From the NCBI GenBank assembly GCA_008360975.2, contig CM039196.1, forward strand, positions 5,622,263-5,686,262: 64,000 nucleotides of DNA, read 5' to 3'. Made by a program: the position numbers and the translations under genes. The notes under the pieces were generated by a model that did no database searches, was not told where the DNA came from, and worked only from the letters and a program-made list of their open reading frames with translations. Below are positions 38,901 to 49,942 of this stretch, piece after piece. The first letter of the stretch is position 1; each line of letters begins with the position of its first letter. The DNA is from Lichenostomus cassidix (taxonomy: Eukaryota; Chordata; Aves; Passeriformes; Meliphagidae).

Positions 38901-41900
38901 TCTGTCAGGCAGAGGAGTGGAGAGCTCCTCTCTGAGCAAACAGAACACAAATTCCCTGTCTCTTGACACACTGGGTTAATAACACCAAGGCAATAAGCCA
39001 ATGGAGTAGCTGGAGGTCAAGCATTTGTTTTCAGGCAGTGTAGAAAACACAGGAGCAAAGCTTCAATGTCATTTTTATCTTGAGTTTAATGTAAACTGCT
39101 CCATGACCCTCTGGGAGAACTGTGTCCTAATGAAACATCCACAGCAGGGATGAAAGCTTACTCCAGTTGCTGAGTGAGACAACTGTTCACTTTGTGGATG
39201 GAAATAACTAAAATTTATGCCTTTCCTCTGAAATTTTAGGGGTACAGACTAACTTAGCAACAGCACCCCAGGGTATTTTAGTGCACTGTTTTAATTATTA
39301 TTGCTGCTATTAATATTCCACCATTAGTCAAGACTGAAGTACTGTGTCTGCCTGAGAGGTGTGTTTCATACCACCCCAGAGGCCAGCCCACTGCTGGGGC
39401 CTTCAGAAGACAAAATACATAAATGCAGAGTCTAACAAAAGTCTAGGAGTGTAGAATAAATAATATACTCATCCCCCTGAGCAAAGAAGAAAACAAACTA
39501 ATTAAGGAATTATTTGACAACCTGAAGGCATCTCACACAGGTAAAACGCAATTCCAAAGGGTTTCATTTCCAGAAGCTGAGAAACAGGGAGCTTGTGCAG
39601 AAATAATACACAGAGATGATATCTCTCTCCAGTAACTCAAATCTGCCTAGTGCCTCACTGATAGATCCTGACACACCAACTCCACCTGAAATTGTGGGTG
39701 CACTTAGACCAATCTCCTTTGGAGCTGCATTTGACAAGGTGGCCTGGTTTGACTGTGGTTTGTTTAGGAGAGCACAGCAGAAGGTCCAGAAGTAATGGAA
39801 CAGATGACAAGAACAGTTCAGAAAGCTGGAGGAACAGAAAATAGAATCCCCATACTTCAATAACATAAAACTTCCAAACAGCTTAACTGGCAGCTGCTGT
39901 TTCAGAGAAACCAAACCTTGGAAAGCATCTAGATCAAGCTAACCAAGACAGGGAGCTAACATTTGCCAGCCTGTATCTGTCAGGTACTTCTGGCTCTGGC
40001 TACTTTTAAGAGTCTCTCACTTTTACTAGCACTAAATTCACTCTAAACAGGAGACACAGGCAAAACAAGCAAGGACTGACACTATTAAAATGAAACACTG
40101 CATCAACCTGGAGTTCACAATTCAGTTTTATTTCAGACAGAAGAATAAATTGTCTGACATTTTGGCCTGTTCATGTTTTTATCACAAAGACACAAACAAC
40201 AACAACTAAAAGACCTTGAGGTTATGTGACCTGAAACCCTGACTTTCCTGTACTACAAAACCTATCCAAATAAAATATGAATCAGAACTCACTGATTTTT
40301 AAAGCTGCACCAGGAAGACATCTGGAGATAATACATATCTCACGCTGTCAGCAGAACTATATTTGCATATACTTTTAAAGAAAGAAATGGGAAACGTTAT
40401 TTCAAACCATTACAACTCCTTCAAAGCCCTACAAAGAATCTCAGGTGTAGTGTAACAGAAGAACATGCAGGAAACATAAAAGGAAAAGAAATACTACACT
40501 GAATTCATTGCCTGTCTTGTTCTGTTACTTCTTTTTATCCTGTAATGTGATATCATAGAGTGTAACATAACATGACAGTTCAGAAATTTACAGGAATACC
40601 CTTTTCTCCCTGGAAGTGATAGCAGGCAACAAGCAGCCATGGGCTCAGGGGAGGGAAATGAAAGAAATTCTAAATGCTAGCACACAGCTGCAAGTCCTGG
40701 CTGGATCTCACTAGTGCTTCTGCACCACAGATAGGTATTTACCTGTGAAAGGAAAGCTTACACAATTTGAAGCACCCCACCATTGCTCTTCTTTAGGAGG
40801 AAATACTCTTTCTGCCATAGGAATATTGTGGCTTTCTATTTTCAAGTTCAAAAAATGACCACAGTCTCTAAAGCATACTTTAAAAGTAAAAAAAAAAAGC
40901 GGTGCTTGAGGTGAATGTGCAAGTCACATGAGACACATTTGGTCTGAGGATTGATAAGAAAAATTGAGGGATGTAAAACAGAACATCTTTTCCTCCCAGC
41001 TGAGCAGGCTGCCCATGCTGGCAGGTCATTCTTCAATGAGTGTTGCTAGCACTAAGAGCCCCTCTTGCCCCTGCATGCCTTGCAGCATGTACCATTTTGG
41101 GTTGGATTCACCTGCAATCCTATTTAAACTGGCTGCCCTAGGTTTCTGAGGGAGAGGCTTCCAGAGGGCATCACACTCTGCACATGATAAGCAATGCTGC
41201 CATGACATCTTCTGCTCCACAGAACTACAAAGGCAGCCAAGTCGATCACCCCAAATTAGATGTCTAATTTCTAGTCAGTGTTATGCAACCCATCCTAGGT
41301 AAACTATTCATGTATTCAAGAGTACATTCTGGTGCAGACAAATTGCAGGGAATGGCTTCCAGTCTCACTGCATTTAAACACAACATTGCAATCAGTTATT
41401 TTTCATACTCCCTAGTTAATCAAATTCAGCCTTCACTAAATCTACATTTATTAGTGCTGACAGTCATGCAGAACTTGTCTTCAACAATTAGTATACACAA
41501 AGGCACTGCAAAAATGTGGAAGAGGAAAATTACTGCATTTGAACATAAGGTGGCTTTTTGGAAAAGGTTGTTCATTTTTATGGCTCTTTTTAATTTAACC
41601 TTTCTGGTACTTCTTTCATCCCCCAGGTCAGTGTTAATAATCAAGACCTATGTTATACACTTTGCAGTATAATTAAAGTCACTACTTAATTGGAAAGCCT
41701 AGCACTGAACAAAAGGGAATCAATAATGAATCTAATGGGAAAAGCCAGAGAAAACAACTATCGAATATCAGGAATAACTGTGAGATGCTGCCATGTGTCC
41801 AGCACTGCTGCTATGGAGACAGCCAGTAGTCTGGTGATGGGAAGGCTCTGCTCATGAGCCATGTCCTGCAAAAAACTGTGGTACTGGTGTCAAAAAGGGG

Positions 41901-43043
41901 ATGAAAGGTTTCTCAATTTTTTTATTTTTTTTAAATTATTATTGGGAAATACAGTCACTGTGTTAACCAGTTTCTCGGTCAGTCTTCTCACTGGAGTCAT
42001 TGCACAACTAACTAAATTTGCAAAAACCTAAAGGTGACCTGGAACTTGGGATACAAGGGTTTGAGCCCACTAATTCCAACTAATCAATCATGATTTGTGC
42101 AAAGCAAGTGGGGCTCCAGCAGAGGGTGGGAGAAGCCCTGAAGTCCCTCCATAACCAGGGTCAGGTCATGCCTACAGGACTCAGTGACAGCTCCAGAGGG
42201 ACTGTGCTGACACAGAGCACTGGGGTGGAGGTGCCAGGAGCACCTATGACTTACTCAGGGTTTTCTTTCCCAGCCAAAGAAACAAGAGGTGGTTTTTTTC
42301 CCTCTCCTTGGAGGGCTTTGCACAGTTGCAGTCTGAGCCCTTTCCAGCCACACAAGAAACATCTCCCAAAATGCAGTGATAAGCCTGTGGCAAACACAGG
42401 GATACACAAATAAGCACAGCTGGCCCAGAGGCAGCAGTGTGAATGAATTTAGGTTGTCAGCTGATATCCCAAATGATCTGAGTCAGAACTACACCACCAA
42501 ACACTGAGGAGGAGCTGCTCAGAGTCCAGCTCAGCACAGAGGGAGCAGCACAGGGATTTACTCAGTCCACACCAGTTCCTTCTGCTCTTGGGCAAGGCAA
42601 AAGTCACCTGAAGCTTGGGCACATCTCTCTGGGGCTCTATCACCAGTTTTTCACACAGATAATGTGCATGTAAAGGTGCTGTTTGCAGGGGATTCACAGC
42701 CCAAGGGAAATGTCCAGCCCATGTTACTTGGCAAAGCTGGTCAACAGCTACATAAAGTCCCAGAGCACATGTACAACACCCCCTCCTTCACCCTGCTCAG
42801 AATCCACATCTGGACATTGATTGGGGATCTAATTAAAACACTTCAGTTGGTTTCATCTCGTACTGAATTTCCCTCTAATAAACAATCTTAATCTGTTGCC
42901 CAGAGGTAATTCTGTCTGCTCCATTTTCTGTCTCTGTTTTTTTCCTTCTCTCTGCTTCAATTTACGTCATATGTTCAGAGTGGCCAAAAAAGGGATTTTT
43001 CAGAATTTTAGCATGGTTTTTCAGATTGATTGAGAGTGGGTGC

Positions 43044-43064
43044 AAAAAAAAAAAAAAAAAAAAA
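43044..43064. repeat. A21 homopolymer
   Basis: An uninterrupted run of 21 A in intron 2. It is the longest homopolymer in the window. I see no retroposon body or target duplication next to it. Confidence 0.95.
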
Positions 43065-44039
43065 GTCAAACGATTTCCTATAAAAAATAACCCCAATTGA
43101 AATCAAAATATCATGCCTATACTTTGATTGTGAAACATTGTCAGCTGAAAAAAAATGAAATGCTTAATTTCAACTAATGTTTCACTTTACTGTGACCTGA
43201 TATTTAATCTGAAAGTATTGGTAGAAGACAATGATTTAAAATTCATCATTTTAAGACTGATTTTTAAAATGGAAAACTAAAGGTTTCATTGGTCTAAACA
43301 CTTTGTTTAAACAGACATTTCACAGAAGATGTTCAGCCTAACACAAAATATTTTTAGGCAATTTTTTTTTTCACTTGTCATTTTCTGCTAATCAGAAATT
43401 CTGATTCCTGGAAAGCTCTGGATCTGTTCCACTTCAAATATTCCTTGCAAAGAGACCCATTAAATTGAACTCATGTTAACCTGGAAAGAATCCTAAGGGT
43501 CTGTTTGAATTTGGAGTTTCTCGTGTCATTTCTCTAAGCAGTGCAAAGAACACCCAGCATCCCCAGAGGATCTGAAAAAGGGTCACAAAGCACAGCAAGC
43601 AGCAGAGGTGGGGGAAAGCAAATAATCCCAGACCTAGAATTTTCCAATGCACTGACCCAGAAGCTGATGCTCTTTGAAAGCCATCTGCCTCCATGCCCTG
43701 CTCCTGCAGTGCCATCCTGCACTGTGGGCAGAGGAGCTGCTGCCCACAGCCTGGGGCAGGGACATCCAACCACCCCACTGAGCCTCCTCCCAGCACAGAG
43801 AAACAGCAAACACACGGATGATGTGGCTCTAGAGAGCTGCTGACTGATGGCTCAGATATCACAGAGACTCCACAGAGAGCAACCACCAAAAGAAAGGGTC
43901 AGAATTAAAGGTGATGGTTCTGCCTTCTCCAAAGGCTGGAGCTCGCTGGTCACTAAGGACCATCTCTGACAGAAAGGCTTCTCTCCAGCTGCTGGCCTCA
44001 CTCGAGCTGCTGTTATTAAACCTTTGAATGAACAAACCA

Positions 44040-44620
44040 GAGGTCTATTTATCAAGTCTGCCCCCTTGATAACGCTATTTGATCAATTCCAGAATTCTTT
44101 TTGATAGGTAATTAAAAAAGCTTTTCCTTAGGTATAGAGTGGATTGAACCATTAATTACACTTCACAGCCCTAGAGATGCAATTCTTTTGCTATTGTGAG
44201 ATGTCTGTAGAAAACCACAAAAATGCTTGCCTCCATAAAAGAACTGAATAAATGAAAGCAATTTCCTCGAGACCCAGATTTCTGCGCGTTTTATGGCTAA
44301 AGACTTGAGTTGCCACGGCATTAATAAGTTTGTTCTTTAGGGCTGAATTTTCTCAATACAAACACCCAGGACCGTAACACAAAGAAATATCTATCTTCTT
44401 TGGCTGATAGAGCCAGCAGACTGAATCCATATATTAATATTATTGTTATCACTGAACTGCCACAATGCACTCGGCGTCTAGTTGCACAAAAAAAGATCAG
44501 TTAAATTAAAGATCCCCACCAAGCAGCGACAATTTTGTGTAAAAGCCAATTTAGCCATTATGGAAGCTCCAGGATCATATTAACTTTTCTCAAAAGTATG
44601 CATAATGCATCACAGCAAGT
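44040..44620. promoter_or_regulatory. Candidate conserved intronic regulatory block
   Basis: About 580 bp of complex AT-rich sequence with no open frame. It retains isolated CpGs (aacgct, ctcgag, gcgcgt, cacggc, accgta, ctcggcgt, gcgaca) and homeodomain cores (attaatta, taatta). An ATGCAT-A-ATGCAT palindrome lies at 44598-44610. Retained CpG in AT-rich non-coding DNA is typical of conserved vertebrate enhancers. This is inference only; no alignment was made. Confidence 0.4.
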
Positions 44621-44636
44621 GGTTTTGACAAGTGCC

Positions 44637-44669
44637 TGTGTGTGTGTGTCTGCGTGTGTGTGGATGTGT
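44637..44669. repeat. Interrupted (TG)n microsatellite
   Basis: An alternating TG tract with interruptions (TC, CG and GGA). It directly follows the CNE-like block ending near 44620. Confidence 0.9.
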
Positions 44670-47600
44670 CCTGCATGTAAAGAAACCCCTGAAGTTATTT
44701 AAGTTGCAAAAACAACTGATGGAAAGATAGAAAAGGCTGGATTTACAGGTTTTGCACCTGTTCAGTTCAACCCCTTGCTATCCAGCCTGGGCATCAAAAA
44801 GAACAGGGGAATTGATGATATCCTGAGAGACAAAGCTTTTGTTTGAAAGCATCTGGTTAGTTGACAATTCCCAATTTTCCTGAATGCTACACAGTAAAAC
44901 AAACAGCTTTTGTAAATTTGGGGGCCTCTCCCCCTCTCTTTGAATGACATTGATGTTTTGTGCTAGAGCTGGCAGCAGTGCAGGCTGTTCTTCCCCCAAA
45001 AGGATGAATTCTGCCAGCCTGGTGCAGCCACACAGGGAAACCTGTTCTCCTCCCCTCTGCAGGGGTTTGGGTGGCTGACTCTGGGAAGTGCAGAATCTCC
45101 ACCAAAATCTCAGCTCTGATGCTCCAGGTCTGGTTTTGACTATTCAATCAAACATTTGCCCTTGGACATTAAAGTGAGAAAGGCATGGACAGAGTCCAGC
45201 AGGCTTCACAGCATTCCCAGGGGCTGAATTCAGGACTGTTCTACACCTACACATATTGGGAGGGATAACTGACATAAATGCATGTTCTTCTGCTTTCCCA
45301 CACACAAGGTTCACTGGCATCAGTGGATTAGTTTCACTAAGTGCTCCATTTTTTCAATCACAACACTAATTTTAAATATGGAAGAACATATATGGAAATT
45401 AATCCGATAACACTTCACCATCAAATAACACTTTTCCTGGAGAACTACAGAGCAAGCTCTAGCTTAGCCGTGTGCTTCCAGAGAAAAAATAACCTGTTCC
45501 TTACAAGAAAAGCTTCTCTTTCTTCCATTGCACAGAGGAAATAAGATGTGTTACTGAGGGCTAGAAGTCCTGCTAATACTTTACTGCTGGGAAGAGAGAT
45601 CAGGACATCAAACATTCTAAGCTCTCTGCAACGTATTTTCTACAGTGGTATAGCCCTTGAAAAATGTCAAGTATTATATTAGTTATACATCTCTGATAGA
45701 TACTTTAAAATCTCTGATATTGAGAAGAAAGAGCTGGGATATATTTATTATATCATCCTAGAATTTTGTAATTGTTGTGTGATGTGGAATCACAAGAAAG
45801 CTGTTTACTGCCCTTGCTTCTGTTTGGCACAAAACCACAACATGCAAAAATTTGCTCTAGTCTCCTGCAAAGGAGAAAATGAGACAGAAAGAGACAGAAA
45901 TTCATATCCTAAATAAAAGGTTTCTGAGCTAAAAGGAATATCTGCAGTGGCAGCAGCAGGTAGGAAAGCAGAACAAAATGTGAGCAAAGCATCTTGAGGG
46001 CAGGAATATCCACCAGCCTTGAGACTGTGCTGCAGTGGAAGGACAGGGAGGTGACTCCAATTTGGGAGCCTTCGTGATCACAGCTGGCTGACTGTGCACC
46101 TCTGTAGTGCAATGTATTTTTTAATTTGCTGTGTAGGGATGAAAATCTCTCCTGAAAAGCAATTGAACTGCCAAACGTTTATGAACCTATGCTTGTAGAT
46201 GGAACAGAAGGCTTATTTTATCAGAATAAGATAGTGGGCAACAGTAAGAGGGGAGTTCAAATGAACTGAAATACAATATTTCTGACCAAGCTTGGAATAT
46301 TACAAGTCCCAGGTTTGCATACTGAAATCATGTTTACTTTCATAAATTGTGCCTATACAATGCAGACTTGAGTATAAATTCTCCCAGTTCATATCTTTAA
46401 TACCAATTGGTGTGTGCAAATGCATAAATAGAATATTTTAAATGGAAACCAGAATGGGGAGAAAGTAGAGTTTAATACTTTGGGAATGTAAATTCAGGTA
46501 AGTGCTTTTATTCACAGGCTGGCCTGTGAATGTACATGGGCTTTGTACATGGCCTTGGACATTGATTCTACCTGGCTTCTCCATTTAGAAATGAAAATCC
46601 CTCCCTTTTAAAAAATGAACATTTCTGGGAGTGACATGAATATAAATCACAAGCAAACTGAGAAGAGCTCAGCAGTGGAGAGCTCAGACCATGGGACAAG
46701 TCAGCACACAGAGGAGTTGGACAAGCATGTCCTTCTCCTCAGGGCTGCTCTCAAACCATCCAAGGGGGTAAAAGTCTCCTCACACCAAGAGCTTCTACCT
46801 TCTCCACACTTTCACTCGTTTTCCATGGCAAATTGAGACTGAAGGGTTTTCCTGTGACTCATCAGCATCTAGAGAGAAGAGCATCAATTGCAGCATCTAG
46901 ATCTACCTAGAACCACCTCAGAGGTGTCAGAACATGCCAAGGCAGGCAGCTCTCCCAGTCACTCAGACATTTTATTGTGTGGCATGGCCTTCTGAGATAC
47001 CCACAAGGAGAATGTCAAAAAGCTGATCTGAATGACTCATCAAAGCTTCTAAGGAAAACTGTGGGAGAACATAATCTGAAGGGAAACATCACTGCATTGC
47101 AAGTGGTCTCATGCTTCTGACAGCTGCTGAGCTGGATTCAAGCTCTGCAGCCTGTGCTTCTGCATTTCCTAGCAGAACACATCTCATTGACCCTCATCCT
47201 CCTGACCACAGCAGCAAATAACAGCCAAGTCAAACCTCACTGAGCTGCATTTGGGAAACCTCTCTTTGACTTTAAGGGTCTCTGGGCCAGATCTGATGCA
47301 CAACTCCAATATTTCCATAACTAACTACAGACTCCTTTTTTCCCAGCATAATCCCATGGTGGATTTTTATGATCCATCAAGAGAGAAGGAGAGATGAGAC
47401 CACTGAGCAAGTCATTGTGATTGCATCAAATGTGGTATCAAGGCAGTAGATTGTTTTCTCTTTGCTACTTCTGTTACCTGGGTTTTCTTTTCCCTTGCAA
47501 GAGTTGAGAAAACAAACGCTGAGTCAATACTTCTGAGATCAGATTAATATGTAACACAGCTAATGAAATTTGTAGTTAAACTGAAGTTTTGTTTTTGGCA

Positions 47601-47879
47601 GCTTGAACTGCCTAAAATCCTAATTCAATTGCAATCTACTCACAGAGCACAGCTGTTTTGCTTGGCTAAACTTTTCTCACCACTTAATAAGATACTTTTT
47701 TATTTAACTTTCAGTTCTGCCTAGGAGCCCCAGTGGGTCTTTTAAAACAGAAGATTATTATTAGAAATTAATTAAGTATTCCTTTCAATTCTGTCTCCTG
47801 AGAGCAACTAGGCATTGTTGCTGATCTCCTCTGCATTAAGACATTACTGATTGTCATTCATGGGATGACAGTGTGGATG

Positions 47880-48190
47880 TCTCATCTGGAAAATATATAA
47901 CTCCATAAATATGAAAGATTTGAAAGTTATTTAATACAAAATATAATAAATCAGTGCGAATAATAAACATGTAATTGCAATGTCAAGCACAGCACAGGCG
48001 TGCAAAGACTATAAACAGTGGAATAAAAATAGACACACATTCCAAAGACAAAAAAAACCTCCCTGCAATTACAGGACCCCGATGGATTGCACTTAGCCCG
48101 TGTTTCAGCACACTGCAAACCCTGACTAAACAATTCTAAGAATATCAAACGCAATTAAAGACAGTTGCTTTGATAAATTGGGGTTATTTT
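47880..48190. promoter_or_regulatory. Candidate conserved intronic block near exon 2
   Basis: AT-rich, non-repetitive sequence with preserved CpGs (gtgcgaat, ggcgtg, cccgat, cccgtg, aacgca) and homeodomain or forkhead-like cores (aataaaca, taattgca, gcaattaaag). It lies about 400-700 nt downstream of exon 2, where it could act as an enhancer or a splicing element. Confidence 0.3.
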
Positions 48191-48581
48191 TAAGGGACCA
48201 GGGACTCTAAAGTGTTTGTTGCACTGCTCCCTTCCCACTGCATGTGACTGCAAGGAGCTCTGACTGAAGCTGCCACCCCTGAAAGCTTTTTCTAAATGAA
48301 CCAAACCCAATAAGCACCAAAATCCTGATGCAGTTTTTTATCTGAGGCCTTAAACATGCATATTAACACACTGCTGACAGAGTTAGCTGTGCATTTAATG
48401 TGGCACTTCATGCTTGAGGTGGCAGTTGGTCTACTTAATTTTCAGTCAGCTCAGGGGTATCTGTACAAGGAATACTGTCACATTCCCACCAGGAAGGGAT
48501 GTGAAGAGAAGAATGTCATCATGGGTCAACAGAACAACAATCAGTCTCTTACTCCCCATAATAACACAGAATTCAACTTAC

Positions 48582-48762
48582 TTTTTTGGTCTGTAGTCAG
48601 GGATGGACCTGTCCAGTGATATCCTGTCACTGAGTTGGGCATTGTAACCATATTCTTCATATTTAGTCTCTGATTCATGGCTATCATCTCTCAGGGTAGC
48701 AGCCATTCCCCCCTGGCCCAAGCCTCCTGGACCTTCAACTAATCCCATGGGCTTTGCCAGAC
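48582..48762 (-). CDS. GALNT9: GALNT9 coding exon 2 (stem region)
   Basis: This 181-nt exon encodes the lumenal stem leading into the catalytic domain, roughly residues 80-140. The acceptor reads tttcatctag on the minus strand and the donor is gtaagt. The first two bases (GT) complete a Gly codon begun in exon 1, and the last two bases (AA) start a Lys completed by exon 3. The peptide starts LAKPMGLVEGPGGLGQGGMA, an isoform-specific glycine-rich stem. It continues through an acidic KYEEYG and ends SDRISLDRSIPDYRPKK, the conserved family lead-in (canonical members have RSLPD-type sequence here). Against the human protein as I recall it, most differences fall in the acidic stretch (DDSHESETK). 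The exon has no catalytic residues. The ATG of the surrounding open frame lies in the intron, so it is not the start. The upstream polypyrimidine tract includes an 18-T run (48780-48797). Confidence 0.93.
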
Positions 48763-48779
48763 CTAGATGAAATAGATAC

Positions 48780-48797
48780 AAAAAAAAAAAAAAAAAA
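48780..48797. repeat. A18/T18 homopolymer in exon 2 polypyrimidine tract
   Basis: Eighteen A on the plus strand read as T18 on the coding strand, beginning 18 nt upstream of the exon 2 boundary. It forms most of the polypyrimidine tract of that acceptor. Confidence 0.95.
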
Positions 48798-49927
48798 CCA
48801 AATTATTAATGTAAAGGATATGGATAGAACCTCTTCTGTGACCACAGAATGTTTTCAGATAAATGAGATCTGAACTCCCAGGAAGCTCAGCTCTGAAATC
48901 CTCATGGGTCTGTGGAAATTATCCTTAGCTTTTCCAACCAGAGTCCAAATCAACACATCTTGTAGTATCTGTGCATAATGAGCAAACTATAAAGAATCAA
49001 TTAGCAGCTTCCACAATTTCTTCTTTTTCCAAAATGCCTAATTATTGTTAAGATAATTAAGAAAAAATTTTCCCCATAAGAACTGGAGGGTTTCCCACTG
49101 TAGCCCATCATAGCTTCACTCATTTTAAGGGAGATATTTCTACCACATGTGGATGTGTCAGTTTAATTCCACATTAATGTCAGTTCTGATATCTGCTCTT
49201 TGACTCCAGGATCACTGCAGCTCTGGTCAAGGTTTGGTTCCCACTTTGGGGACTCACCTATGGAATGGTCACCAGCTTCTGCTGGGTAGAAAATACAGGG
49301 TAAATCTGATTTCACTGGGTGAGTCAAGAGATGGGTGATTTGGACTCAGCCTGTTCTCACAAAGATGTGCTAAAACTATTTTAAAGGAGCTGACACTGTC
49401 TCTCACCTGGGAATCACTCAGATTTCCTCTGTACTCCACATCTGACAAATGAAATATGTAAGATACTCAGCTCTGTACAGCTCACAGCAACAGAAATTTT
49501 GGACACTTAGTAAGTGCTGAGAAATTGGCCAGTCAACAATGCATTTATAGGTTTCATTTGCTGATCAACTCAAAAATAAATGTAAAGCAAAACTAAACCA
49601 ACATAAAAAATGCCCATATGATCACATCACCAAGAACCTCTTCCATGGCAACAGGCATTTAATTTTGTGCTGAATTCTCATAAATAAGCTCCTCAAATAT
49701 CCTGTGTTTAATGTCAAAGCTTTCCTTTCCAAAAGGCTCACTATCAACAAGTCATTATAAGTGGCAAAGCTATTTATAATAATCCTGGGAATACCATACA
49801 GGGATGTGTGAATATCCCCAAAATCATTTACGACACTAAGTGAAGCAATTAGAGCTTGACCCTCTCAACACTCTTCAAACCAAGAAGTTTCCAAGAGGAA
49901 AATGTCATTATTTGAACTAAACTATTA

Positions 49928-49942
49928 AAAAGAAAGAAAGAA
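49928..49942. repeat. Short (AAAG)n microsatellite
   Basis: About three and a half AAAG units in intron 1. Confidence 0.8.

Larger units (their letters stand above)
29322..48581 (-). other. GALNT9: GALNT9 intron 2
   Basis: This 19,260-bp intron lies between exons 2 and 3, with donor gtaagt and acceptor ctccccag. No gene is supported on either strand; the longest frames (for example 129 codons at 41283-41672) show no domain. It contains an A21 run (43044-43064), an interrupted TG microsatellite (44637-44669) and three CpG- and TAAT-retaining blocks that look like conserved regulatory sequence: 35480-35970, 44040-44620 and 47880-48190. The last of these lies about 400-700 bp downstream of exon 2. 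Confidence 0.85.
10802..48762 (-). other. GALNT9: GALNT9 gene, internal segment (exons 2-6 and introns 2-5)
   Basis: Five minus-strand exons at 48582-48762, 29155-29321, 27208-27382, 17317-17514 and 10802-10919 join in frame. They encode about 280 residues of a GT27 polypeptide N-acetylgalactosaminyltransferase. This is a Golgi type II membrane enzyme family that moves GalNAc from UDP-GalNAc to Ser/Thr and so starts mucin-type O-glycans. Intron phases match at every junction: intron 1 phase 1, intron 2 phase 2, intron 3 phase 1, intron 4 phase 2, intron 5 phase 2, intron 6 phase 0. Diagnostic stretches such as EYGYNAQLSDRISLDRSIPD, HGYNWGLWCMYIIPPQDWLD and GLLDPGMEVYGGEN point to GALNT9 rather than its relatives GALNT8, GALNT17 or GALNT18. 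The gene runs past both window edges. GALNT9 is known in mammals as mainly brain-expressed; nothing here tests that. Exon numbers follow the human gene from memory. Confidence 0.93.

Noticed and set aside
41283..41672. 129-codon plus-strand frame with hydrophobic C-terminus
   Set aside because: No recognised domain or promoter, and it lies antisense within intron 2. Hydrophobicity follows from T-rich sequence.
43044..43064. Poly-A run as the tail of a retroposed gene or SINE
   Set aside because: No recognisable retroposed body upstream and no target-site duplication seen.
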